A stretch of DNA of 14,139 bases from JBBQKF01 sp038326615 (GCA_038326615.1 JBBQKF010000078.1:1-14139); one strand, 5' to 3'; positions 8,435 to 14,139 are shown, counted from the stretch's first letter. Numbers and translations: made by a program. Notes: generated by a model from the sequence alone, not told the origin.

Positions 8435-9691
8435 TTAAAAAAACCGAAGAGCCTGAACTGGGTCCATTTTTGTTGCTTTCAAAATTGGATAAAGGCTTGA
8501 TAATGATGCTATTATCACTGATAGCAATATAGAAGGAAGAATCAGTTTCAAGTTCCATAGGTCTGGAGTCTCCGTATTAACAAGTCCATCTGACTGCATC
8601 ATAGAAACGACTGCTTTCGTTGCTACTTTTGCTTGAGATAAAAATGGACCTGCAACCTGAGAAATGACACTACCCATAAAATGGCCTATAAGTCCTGCCA
8701 GCAAGCTTATAACAATCACTTCAATTAGAATGATGCCAGCTATATATGTTCTCCTAAAACCAATTGCCCGAAAAATTCCAATTTCAGAAGTACGCTCATT
8801 AATTGATGAAAGCATTGTTGTCATAACAACCAAGGATGATATGAAAAGTGTTACTAGTGAAAGAATAAATCCGAAAGAAGAAAACTGGTCGATTGTCTTT
8901 TCCCTGACCATTGCAGCTTCTCTCAATGCTGTTACTCGGCTGTTAGGTAAAGCTACTGCCAATTGAGATGTCATGTCTTCAATTGGGCAAAAATTGCAAA
9001 ATCCCGAAACTTCAATCATTGAAAATTCTCCGGGTCTATTAAGCAAAATCTGAGCATCCAGAAGATTGGCATAAATAAGTCCATCTTCATCACTGCCCAT
9101 TGGATTAAGAATGCCACTAACAGTAAATCCTTTATTATTAATAGCTATCACATCCCCCGGTTTTGCCCCGTATTCCTTTGCTAAATCATATCCGAGTATC
9201 ATTCCATTTACCGGAAGATCAAGCAACGCAAGGTCAGTTGAAGTACCAGAAGCGATCTGCTCATCATATGATTTGAGTGAAAACCATGGCTTCATAGTGA
9301 ATTCACTTTTAGTGTCAACCCCTACAATCAATGCCTTCCGGTTTCCTAAAGTTACTGCACCGACAAGTTTCGGAGAAATTACGTTAATACTGTCTCCATC
9401 CGCAATAGCACGTATAGTAGGAATGTCTGTATCTCTTAATTTTTTTATATCGATTGTAACTTCTTGTACCTGAGCCCCATCATAATTTAGATCAACGCCC
9501 ACAGATTTCGGAACAATGACAATGTTTGGCCCATAAGCGTCAAGTTTATTTCCAAGCTCAAGTCTCATTGCATTAACTATTCCATATATCGAGATAACAG
9601 TCGAAACACCAATAACAAGACCTATTACTGCAAAAGCCATCTTCATTTTTCGTCTTTTCAAATTTTTGAGTGCGATAACAAAAATATTCAT
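8435..9691 (-). CDS. FtsX/MacB-type ABC transporter permease (first subunit) with extracytoplasmic CxxC
   Basis: From the chosen ATG at 9691 the protein has 418 residues and begins MNIFVIALKNLKRRKMK, the standard FtsX-type N-terminus, with GAGG 6 nt upstream. An in-frame ATG at 9703 would add MRIK, but its AAGG is only 4 nt away. One hydrophobic segment near the N-terminus is followed by a MacB_PCD-like domain of about 220 residues, then three hydrophobic segments. The motif SEIGIFRAIGF and the end YPILKATKMDPVQALRFF match the other permease, so the two are paralogues that likely form a heterodimer. The extracytoplasmic domain carries FCNFCP, with Cys232 and Cys235 in this numbering. This CxxC is absent from the partner and suggests thiol redox or metal contact outside the membrane. 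The gene is followed by the ATPase and preceded by a 53-bp tandem repeat. Confidence 0.93.
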   Translation of the reverse strand: MNIFVIALKNLKRRKMKMAFAVIGLVIGVSTVISIYGIVNAMRLELGNKLDAYGPNIVIVPKSVGVDLNYDGAQVQEVTIDIKKLRDTDIPTIRAIADGDSINVISPKLVGAVTLGNRKALIVGVDTKSEFTMKPWFSLKSYDEQIASGTSTDLALLDLPVNGMILGYDLAKEYGAKPGDVIAINNKGFTVSGILNPMGSDEDGLIYANLLDAQILLNRPGEFSMIEVSGFCNFCPIEDMTSQLAVALPNSRVTALREAAMVREKTIDQFSSFGFILSLVTLFISSLVVMTTMLSSINERTSEIGIFRAIGFRRTYIAGIILIEVIVISLLAGLIGHFMGSVISQVAGPFLSQAKVATKAVVSMMQSDGLVNTETPDLWNLKLILPSILLSVIIASLSSLYPILKATKMDPVQALRFF

Positions 9692-9697
9692 TTTAAT

Positions 9698-9721
9698 CCT
9701 CATTGTACCTTATTGTACCTT
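9698..9721 (-). promoter_or_regulatory. Duplicated AAGGTACAAT and ribosome site region of the first permease
   Basis: On the minus strand AAGGTACAAT occurs twice in tandem (9712-9721 and 9702-9711). The second copy ends in the AT of the upstream ATG at 9703. GAGG at 9698-9701 then serves the preferred ATG at 9691. The duplication creates two Shine-Dalgarno-like sites ahead of two in-frame starts. Confidence 0.4.
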
Positions 9722-9748
9722 TTAAAAAGTCAACAACTTATATTTTCT

Positions 9749-9907
9749 ATGCTTTCAATCCTATAAACAAAAATCTTAAGTTACGCGGTTTACTCTTTTC
9801 GATGCTTTCAAGCCTATAAACAAAAATCTTATGTTATGCGGCTTACTCTTTTCGATGCTTTCAATCCTATAAACAAAAATCTTAAGTTATGCGGCTTACT
9901 ATTTTCG
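9749..9907. repeat. Tandem repeat, three copies of 53 bp
   Basis: Copies begin at 9749, 9802 and 9855 with ATGCTTTCAA and end TTTTCG; each is exactly 53 bp. They differ from one another at only 3-4 positions. A fourth copy starts (ATGCG) and fades at 9908. The array fills much of the roughly 410-bp gap between the DUF2318-like gene and the first permease. Near-identity along the whole unit means there are no variable spacers, so this is a minisatellite-type repeat. No start codon with a ribosome site opens a long reading frame through it. Confidence 0.9.
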
Positions 9908-10104
9908 ATGCGTTTTCCAATCCAAAGACTTGCACTTCCGATTTTTAATCATGGCACTGCTATTATTGTGCATTAAATTCATTTATGCTAATTCTTATAT
10001 AACAATGTATTTTTATTATTTACTATAACACGGTAATTTTATGAAAGAACAATTTCTTATGAATGCAATTTATGCTTTATGGATCTATTAAACGACTAGA
10101 AGCG
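9908..10104. other. AT-rich non-coding spacer after the DUF2318-like gene
   Basis: This stretch between the 53-bp repeats and the DUF2318-like stop codon holds no convincing gene. Only a weak GCAC/GTGC hairpin near 9954-9971 was found, with no T-run. No terminator could be identified, so read-through from the DUF2318-like gene into the permease remains possible. Confidence 0.4.
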
Positions 10105-10695
10105 CTATTTTGAAGTTCTCATACGCCAATCCAGAATAAGTGAATGGTCAATTACTACCATTCCATCTTTTAACTCGGGGTTAAGATTAAATGGCGGATA
10201 TTTCCCTGATGCTTTTGATCCTGAAAGATATTTTTGATCTTCCATAGAGTAAGTTGTTCGACATTTTTTACATACAATAGTTTTACCAGCAAGAAAAAAT
10301 TCATTGCTTGTACATTCGCATAAAGCAACACCTTCAAATATTCTACCCTGAGATGAAATATATGCCATAACAGGAACCGAAAACCCTTGAGAATTATTAA
10401 TTTCGAATTTTACAATATTAAATTTATCAAGCTCCGAAAAACTTATGCTTATCATCCCATCTTTTACTACTGGGATAGTCTGCTTCATCTGTGCTATTTT
10501 GCCTATGTATGATCTTGGGTTTGCAATGATTTTACCTGCGGAAGCAGAATCCTTATCAGAATTTAAAATCTGATAAACAAAAACTGAGATAACAAAAAGT
10601 AAAGCAATTGACAAAATCGTAATCAAAACGATTTTTCTTTTTGAAAATCGCACATTAGTCTGTTCCATTATATTTGTCTTACTATTTTCTATCAT
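10105..10695 (-). CDS. Membrane-anchored DUF2318-like protein with four-cysteine metal-binding motif
   Basis: The start is placed at ATG 10695 because AAAGGAG (10704-10710) lies 8 nt upstream. The longer GTG start at 10704 would overlap that ribosome site and add only MLF. The 196-residue product has one transmembrane helix (IVLITILSIALLFVISVFVY, about residues 22-41) and an extracytoplasmic domain. That domain contains CEC (C126, C128) and, 14 residues on, CKKC (C142, C145), then KYPPFNLNPELKDGMVVI. This arrangement, with the YPP-N-x-x-x-x-DG-x-VVI tail, resembles the C-terminal domain of DUF2318 membrane proteins, which are predicted to bind a metal or Fe-S centre. In relatives I remember a cysteine shortly before the YPP; here the segment reads SGSKASGKYPP without it. 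DUF2318 genes accompany two FtsX permeases and an ATPase in FTR1/P19 iron uptake loci, as here. The family assignment is by motif only. Confidence 0.75.
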   Translation of the reverse strand: MIENSKTNIMEQTNVRFSKRKIVLITILSIALLFVISVFVYQILNSDKDSASAGKIIANPRSYIGKIAQMKQTIPVVKDGMISISFSELDKFNIVKFEINNSQGFSVPVMAYISSQGRIFEGVALCECTSNEFFLAGKTIVCKKCRTTYSMEDQKYLSGSKASGKYPPFNLNPELKDGMVVIDHSLILDWRMRTSK

Positions 10696-10703
10696 GAACA
10701 GCA

Positions 10704-10710
10704 CTCCTTT
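10704..10710 (-). promoter_or_regulatory. Ribosome binding site deciding the DUF2318-like start
   Basis: AAAGGAG on the minus strand lies 8 nt before ATG 10695. It directly overlaps GTG 10704, which makes the GTG an implausible start. Confidence 0.75.
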
Positions 10711-10740
10711 AAATCAATTTGTTTCGATTAATTTTAATGG

Positions 10741-10891
10741 CTATCGTCTTAACTCAGTAAAGGTTTAAAACTCCGTAGAATCATACTAAATTTAAGCAAT
10801 TACAAAACGAACTGTTGAAAAATTAATGGATGCCACTTTCCTTGATAGTATTTGTAAGAAACAATTTAGCCCTACTGAGTAAACGCTATAG
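10741..10891. repeat. 151-bp nested inverted-repeat region, possible mini-element or long RNA hairpin
   Basis: Terminal 19-bp arms at 10741-10759 and 10873-10891 match at 15 of 19 positions in inverted orientation, sharing ACTCAGTA/TACTGAGT and CTAT/ATAG. Inside, CTAAATT plus TTACAAA (10786-10806) faces TTTGTAA plus AATTTAG (10851-10869). The region can therefore fold into one long imperfect stem with an asymmetric bulge. It lies in the 288-bp gap between the small lipoprotein and the DUF2318-like gene. No clear target-site duplication was seen. Confidence 0.4.
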
Positions 10892-10904
10892 TTTTATTAA
10901 TTTT

Positions 10905-10954
10905 TATTCAACCCTATTTGACTTTATTTAACTCCACTTAACTGTATTTAACTT
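10905..10954. repeat. Imperfect 10-bp periodic tract, five units
   Basis: Five consecutive decamers (TATTCAACCC, TATTTGACTT, then three TATTTAACTN-like units) occupy this stretch just past the end of the small lipoprotein gene. Each decamer is itself two 5-bp words. A 10-bp period sets the units on the same helical face. No hairpin or reading frame accounts for it. Confidence 0.6.
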
Positions 10955-10983
10955 CCAAAAATAATTTCATTTTTAAAATTTAT

Positions 10984-11439
10984 TTACTCCATTGCTTCTG
11001 TCATGCCTGTAACTTTAATAATAGGATACGATTTCCCATCTGCTGCTTTCATAGTATCGCCGTTTAAAGTTCCTGTAACTGAAATATATAAGTGGTCCTT
11101 TTTTGTTGAATTGTTCACGAGATTAATTGCAGTTAGTTGACCATCCTTCGCTTTCGGGGCAAATTCGCCATCGAAATAATAAAAGTCATAAGTTTTATCA
11201 GTTTTTAGTACAGCAATACCATAACCTGACGCAGCGCATCCTGTCATCTGAAGGCAGGCTTTCGAATCCAATGCCGGATCAGGTTTTTTATCATAGCAAT
11301 GATAATCTATTATATATCCCTTCATAGTTTGCTCCTTAGCCTCTACTTTTGGCTTTGTTGTGCACCCAAGCATTACTGAGACTAACATTGTTAGAACAAG
11401 GCAGATAGCAGAAATTTTAAGATTTGTTTTCATTTTCAT
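10984..11439 (-). CDS. Small lipoprotein with conserved-looking Cys/His motif, probable metal-related surface protein
   Basis: The 151-residue protein starts at ATG 11439, 7 nt after AGGAGG. Residues 1-25 are a lipoprotein signal ending VMLG before Cys26, the lipidated residue, so the mature protein sits on the outer face of the membrane. The mature part starts with a short KPKVEAKEQ linker. It then has GYIIDYHCYD (H47, C48), ACLQMTGCAASGYGIAVL (C62, C68) and a beta-rich tail ending with YISVTGTLNGDTMKAADG. This GY-x-x-D-x-x-C...C-x-x-x-C/GTL-x-G-x-x-M layout resembles small secreted proteins with GYISDSxCG-type motifs, but I cannot name a family with certainty. The Cys and His residues are suited to binding copper, iron or haem. 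Its place just upstream of the DUF2318/FtsX/ATPase genes suggests a part in the same extracytoplasmic metal system. Confidence 0.85.
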   Translation of the reverse strand: MKMKTNLKISAICLVLTMLVSVMLGCTTKPKVEAKEQTMKGYIIDYHCYDKKPDPALDSKACLQMTGCAASGYGIAVLKTDKTYDFYYFDGEFAPKAKDGQLTAINLVNNSTKKDHLYISVTGTLNGDTMKAADGKSYPIIKVTGMTEAME

Positions 11440-11496
11440 AAGACGTCCTCCTGAGTTATATTTGTTGTTGAAATAACTATAACTCTTATTGTTCGG

Positions 11497-11525
11497 TTAT
11501 GAAAGCTTTTTTAAAGCATTCATAA
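11497..11525. promoter_or_regulatory. 29-bp near-perfect inverted repeat upstream of the small lipoprotein
   Basis: On the minus strand arms TTATGAA-T-GCTTT and AAAGC-T-TTCATAA surround a 3-nt A loop; the only non-pair is a T/T mismatch. It lies 57 bp before the lipoprotein start codon and is followed by no U-tract. It is therefore better read as an operator or leader hairpin than a terminator. A TATAGT box sits just downstream but lacks a good -35. Confidence 0.45.
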
Positions 11526-11543
11526 TAATTTAACAATTCTAAT

Positions 11544-11561
11544 TGATTTGTTTTCAAATCA
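11544..11561. other. Palindrome TGATTTG/CAAATCA
   Basis: Two perfect 7-bp arms surround a TTTT loop in the 275-bp spacer between the two lipoprotein genes. On the minus-strand transcript the hairpin has an AAAA loop and is followed by ATTAG, not a U-run. It is one of several stacked dyads in this spacer. Confidence 0.35.
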
Positions 11562-11573
11562 GTAATTTTGTCA

Positions 11574-11590
11574 TAATCAAACTTTGATTA
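11574..11590. promoter_or_regulatory. 17-bp perfect palindrome between the lipoprotein genes
   Basis: TAATCAAA and TTTGATTA are separated by a single C, giving full two-fold symmetry. Such a compact dyad with no loop fits a protein-binding operator better than an RNA hairpin. It lies about 135 bp upstream of the small lipoprotein start. Confidence 0.4.
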
Positions 11591-11600
11591 ATCAATACAA

Positions 11601-11645
11601 ATTATAAAATAAGAGCTAAAACATATTATAAAATAAGAGCTAAAA
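11601..11645. repeat. Pair of 21-bp perfect direct repeats
   Basis: The same 21-bp sequence, beginning ATTATAAAATAAGAGC, occurs at 11601-11621 and 11625-11645 with a 3-bp spacer, a 24-bp period. On the minus strand each copy ends in TTTTATAAT, so each carries a perfect TATAAT box. No good -35 was found at the proper distance. It could be a duplicated regulator site or a duplicated promoter element for the small lipoprotein. Confidence 0.6.
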
Positions 11646-11714
11646 TGTTAAGCAGCAGAGTGAAATTTTGAAATTTAAAAGTTGATTATATAGCACTTTG
11701 TGGCATTATTAATA

Positions 11715-13001
11715 TCAATAATTATGTCTTACAACATATGGGCTGTTGATAGTTCCATTTCCAGAGACAAAAACATTGGGCAAAAGATTTATATAAAACG
11801 CCGGTCTGACACCTACATAGAAATAATTTGCATTTTCGTAATATATGCCTTTTTCATGGTATGGGCTTTTAAATGACAGTAAATAAACTTTTGAAATATT
11901 ATAATCACAAACAGGTGTTCTAAGCCAATTGTACCAGAATTTATTAACCGCTAGAAATGGTGTAATATCGTGCTGTGAATTGTCAATCATTTGCTGTGTT
12001 GGTTTGCCTATGTAATAATCTGCTCCCAAAATCTGACTGTTTTGAGCAACTTTGTTTATTTGAACTATATCGAGCACAAACATTTTATCTGTAACATCAT
12101 GAAAATATGCTTTATTATAATTTTGAATTACATCAGGCAAGTTTTGCATATTTGGTTCATTTCTTGGTGTTGGGCTGTCTCCTTTGTTAATAAGTGGCTC
12201 CGAACCGCCTGTGCTTAATTTTATGTAATCAATTTGCGGAAGCAATGATTTTTGCGACACGCTTTTAATAATTTTAAGTTCTCCCTTAGTAAAGTTGTCT
12301 AGTGCGAGAAATCCTTTTTCATTAGCATATGGATTTTTCCCATCCTTCAGAAATTCTTTAAATGGAGGAGTACCGTAAGCCCAATCTACCTTTTCAGCCT
12401 GCGCTTCAGAATTAAGCCATGTTCGAAGAGTTGATGTCTCCCAAATGTTTGATCCATATGCCGTCCGAGTTTTTGCTACATCTTCTTTTTGTATCGTTTT
12501 ATCTGGATAAAGGTTAACACCACCCGAATCAAATGCTTTCATTGTTAATATTCTATCGGACAACATCAAAAGTCCATTTGCATCGGTGAAAACACAGCGC
12601 CAAAGTACAGGTTTTCCGTAGTATCTGCCCATCTCTACGTAATCTCCAACTTTTAAAACAGATTTTATTACAATATCTGTTGTTGGTTGCACTGTTGGAA
12701 TTGGAGTAGCTTTATTCGTAGAAGAACTTGCATTCCGACTGCTAGGAGCTGAAAGTGCTGAATTTGCAGAATTTGTCCCGTTTTGCGAAGTTGATCCCGT
12801 TCCCGAATTCACCCCAGAATCGTCCGAAATTCCAGAACTAGTTTCGTCATTTGACTGGTATCCTGATCCAGCAAATGAGTCGCTAGATATTTGGGAAGTG
12901 CTTGTGCCAGTAGGTTTCGAAAAACAGCCTGAGAGTATTGAAACAGAAACAATTAGTGTAAGTATACTTATGGGTTTAAAAATCAATGAGTGCTTATTCA
13001 T
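11715..13001 (-). CDS. Lipoprotein with Ser/Gly/Asn-rich linker and DUF6273-like domain
   Basis: The 428-residue protein starts at ATG 13001 with a GGGGG ribosome site upstream. Residues 1-25 form a lipoprotein signal (ILTLIVSVSILSG) and Cys26 would be lipidated. Residues 27-108 are a low-complexity linker rich in Ser, Thr, Gly and Asn that would hold the domain away from the membrane. From about 115 the sequence matches the DUF6273 pattern: VGDYVEMGRYYGKPVLWRCV (117-136), NGLLMLSDRIL (142-152), WETSTLRTWLN (187-197), a late NWLRTP, and near the end VGVRPAFYINL (396-406). These domains are common on the surface of clostridia. Their function is not established, and the fold is thought to be related to formylglycine-enzyme or lectin-like domains. 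No neighbour explains it. The PHP gene upstream is 131 bp away, so cotranscription is possible but not shown. Confidence 0.85.
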   Translation of the reverse strand: MNKHSLIFKPISILTLIVSVSILSGCFSKPTGTSTSQISSDSFAGSGYQSNDETSSGISDDSGVNSGTGSTSQNGTNSANSALSAPSSRNASSSTNKATPIPTVQPTTDIVIKSVLKVGDYVEMGRYYGKPVLWRCVFTDANGLLMLSDRILTMKAFDSGGVNLYPDKTIQKEDVAKTRTAYGSNIWETSTLRTWLNSEAQAEKVDWAYGTPPFKEFLKDGKNPYANEKGFLALDNFTKGELKIIKSVSQKSLLPQIDYIKLSTGGSEPLINKGDSPTPRNEPNMQNLPDVIQNYNKAYFHDVTDKMFVLDIVQINKVAQNSQILGADYYIGKPTQQMIDNSQHDITPFLAVNKFWYNWLRTPVCDYNISKVYLLSFKSPYHEKGIYYENANYFYVGVRPAFYINLLPNVFVSGNGTINSPYVVRHNY

Positions 13002-13025
13002 ATAAATGCCCCCTAAAAAACGAAT

Positions 13026-13115
13026 ACCGATATTAGCAATGACTACTCTATTCCACTACAAAAACAGAAGTGAAAGTTAAAGTCACTAATATCATAATAC
13101 CAATATTGCAATGGT
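13026..13115. repeat. Imperfect direct repeats flanking the PHP-lipoprotein spacer
   Basis: ATACCGATATTAGCAATG near 13024 recurs as ATACCAATATTGCAATG near 13097, with one substitution and one deleted base. They lie in the 131-bp spacer between the large lipoprotein and the PHP gene. A weak ACCA/TGGT dyad overlaps the second copy; no terminator with a T-run was found. Confidence 0.3.
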
Positions 13116-13132
13116 TCGTAAATACAAATTTC

Positions 13133-13870
13133 TTATTTTCGTAATTTGCGATTTCTTTTTGTCTCAATAAAATCGAGCAATTTATCAGCTTTGTGATTCA
13201 TTAAAAGTTCTAATGGGAAAGATATTGATTCCAGTATTGATGCAACCGCGGATACTTCACCAACATCCCATGGGCAATGTGCATCTGAGTTTAAAAGAAC
13301 AGGAACTCCTTGATTCATACATTCAATTGCAATTTTTCGGCAGGTTTCTTCACCGCCTTTTCGTACTCTTGCAGAACTAGCGTTCATTTCAATGAAAACG
13401 CCACTCTCTTTACAGGCACTCACCACTTCTTTGATATCGAAAGGATATTCCGGGGCATCAAGATGTCCTAAAATATCAACATTTTTATTGGAAGCCGCTG
13501 CAATAAGGGCCTTTGTATGTATTTTGCTGTCGACTACTGTGAAAGTCTGCTTATGAAATGAAGCAATTACCCAATCAAGTTTTTTGATAAAATCATCTTC
13601 AAGGTCCAGATTTCCTTCTGTATCCATAATATTTGCTTCTATTCCACGAAGAATTATTATCCCATTAATGATGCGGGGAAGAATTCTCATGTTGTAAAAG
13701 TGCCAGGGGTGAGGAGAATCAGGTAATAGGGGTCCGTGATCAGTTATTGCAATAGCTTTAAGTCCTCGTTTTGCTGCTTGTTCAAGATTTTCAGAAAGCG
13801 TTCCATAGGCGTGTGTGCTAGCGATAGTATGCGTATGAGTGTCAATTTCAATTGTGTATTTCGTGTTCAT
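13133..13870 (-). CDS. PHP-domain metal-dependent phosphatase, YcdX-like
   Basis: The 245 residues match the length and metal-ligand pattern of the E. coli YcdX family. Ligands are DTHTHT (H12, H14), H20, TDHGP (H45), RGIEAN (E78), SFHK (H106), GHLD (H136) and NSDAH (D196, H198). Together they would bind a trinuclear, usually zinc, cluster in a seven-stranded barrel that hydrolyses phosphoesters; the natural substrate of the family is not settled. All expected ligands are present, so the protein is probably active and cytoplasmic, with no signal peptide. The ATG at 13870 follows AAGGA with a short 3-4-nt spacing. It is the most upstream gene seen and is preceded by about 90 bp of AT-rich sequence and then the pentamer array. 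It has no clear functional link with the metal-transport genes downstream. Confidence 0.93.
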   Translation of the reverse strand: MNTKYTIEIDTHTHTIASTHAYGTLSENLEQAAKRGLKAIAITDHGPLLPDSPHPWHFYNMRILPRIINGIIILRGIEANIMDTEGNLDLEDDFIKKLDWVIASFHKQTFTVVDSKIHTKALIAAASNKNVDILGHLDAPEYPFDIKEVVSACKESGVFIEMNASSARVRKGGEETCRKIAIECMNQGVPVLLNSDAHCPWDVGEVSAVASILESISFPLELLMNHKADKLLDFIETKRNRKLRK

Positions 13871-13957
13871 AATTCCTTTTTTAATATTAATTAAGTATTT
13901 TTCTCTAATATTTTCTGCTCTTAACTAAAATCCCTTTCCCAAAATTTATTAATACAA

Positions 13958-14139
13958 TTTACTCTAGTTTAATTTAGTCTAGTCTAGTCTAGTCTAAGCT
14001 AATCTCGTCTAGACTAGGCTAGTATTGTCTAATCTAGTCTAAGCTAATCTCGTCTAGACTAGGCTAGTATTGTCTAATCTAGTCTAAGCTAATCTCGTAT
14101 AGGCTAGGGTAGTATTGTCTAATCTATTCTAAGCTAATC
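13958..14139. repeat. Pentanucleotide-based tandem array with 45-bp higher-order unit, continuing past the right edge
   Basis: From 13958 the sequence divides into consecutive 5-bp words of the type TCTAG, beginning with degenerate TTTAC, TCTAG, TTTAA, TTTAG. From 13988 nine words form a 45-bp unit. Copy 1 (13988-14032) and copy 2 (14033-14077) are identical. Copy 3 (14078-14122) differs at a few positions, and a fourth begins at 14123. Each unit contains several CTAG tetranucleotides and a GTCTAGAC palindrome is present. All six frames of the 45-bp unit contain stop codons, so it is not protein-coding. It lies about 90 bp upstream of the PHP gene, and its full length is unknown. Confidence 0.92.

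Noticed and set aside
8298..8558. Short minus-strand reading frame overlapping the end of the first permease
   Set aside because: It overlaps a well-supported permease in another frame, has no good ribosome site and shows no recognisable domain.
6417..9473. Plus-strand reading frames of 64-136 codons opposite the transporter genes
   Set aside because: They are antisense shadows of the two permeases, with hydrophobic composition arising from the complement of membrane-segment codons.
9749..9907. Possible CRISPR array
   Set aside because: The three units are near-identical over all 53 bp with no unique spacers, and no cas genes are nearby; the TTGAAAG end resembles a CRISPR repeat only by chance.
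10696..10704. GTG start at 10704 for the DUF2318-like protein
   Set aside because: The GTG overlaps the AAAGGAG ribosome site; ATG 10695 has ideal 8-nt spacing.
13958..14139. Repeat-containing protein gene at the right edge
   Set aside because: The 45-bp unit is a multiple of three, but every one of the six frames contains a stop codon in each unit.

Overview
The window is AT-rich and every supportable gene lies on the minus strand, so transcription runs from high to low coordinates. GGAGG-type ribosome binding sites, two lipoproteins with lipobox cysteines, a DUF6273-like domain, BspA-type leucine-rich repeats and no outer-membrane signatures suggest a low-GC Gram-positive, probably an anaerobic clostridial Firmicute. 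No rRNA, tRNA, insertion sequence, integrase or CRISPR array was seen.

In transcription order the layout is as follows. A short-period tandem array built from 5-bp TCTAG-like words (13958-14139) runs off the right edge. Next come a YcdX-like PHP-domain phosphatase (13133-13870), a large lipoprotein with a Ser/Gly/Asn-rich linker and a DUF6273-like domain (11715-13001), and a small Cys/His-motif lipoprotein (10984-11439). These are followed by a membrane-anchored DUF2318-like four-cysteine protein (10105-10695), an FtsX/MacB-type permease with an extracytoplasmic CxxC (8435-9691), its ABC ATPase (7535-8254) and a second FtsX/MacB-type permease (6359-7522). Last are a 1241-residue secreted multicopper oxidase with three C-terminal fibronectin type III domains (2356-6081) and a secreted BspA-like leucine-rich-repeat protein (1-2104) that continues past the left edge.

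The most coherent unit is 2356-11439. A DUF2318-like protein, two FtsX-type permeases and one ATPase form the accessory module known beside FTR1/P19-type iron uptake systems, for example Campylobacter Cj1658-Cj1665 and Bifidobacterium clusters. Here no FTR1 or P19 gene is visible. Instead the module sits beside a very large multicopper oxidase with complete copper-ligand motifs and a Cys/His lipoprotein. The inference is a cell-surface metal (iron or copper) redox and transport system; the substrate is not shown by the sequence.

The intergenic regions are unusually structured for such compact genes. They hold a 3 x 53-bp tandem repeat that interrupts the transporter cluster, a possible 151-bp nested inverted-repeat element, a 10-bp periodic tract, four stacked palindromes or direct repeats ahead of the small lipoprotein, a 12-bp palindrome at the predicted transcription start of the oxidase, and the 45-bp higher-order pentamer array at the right edge.
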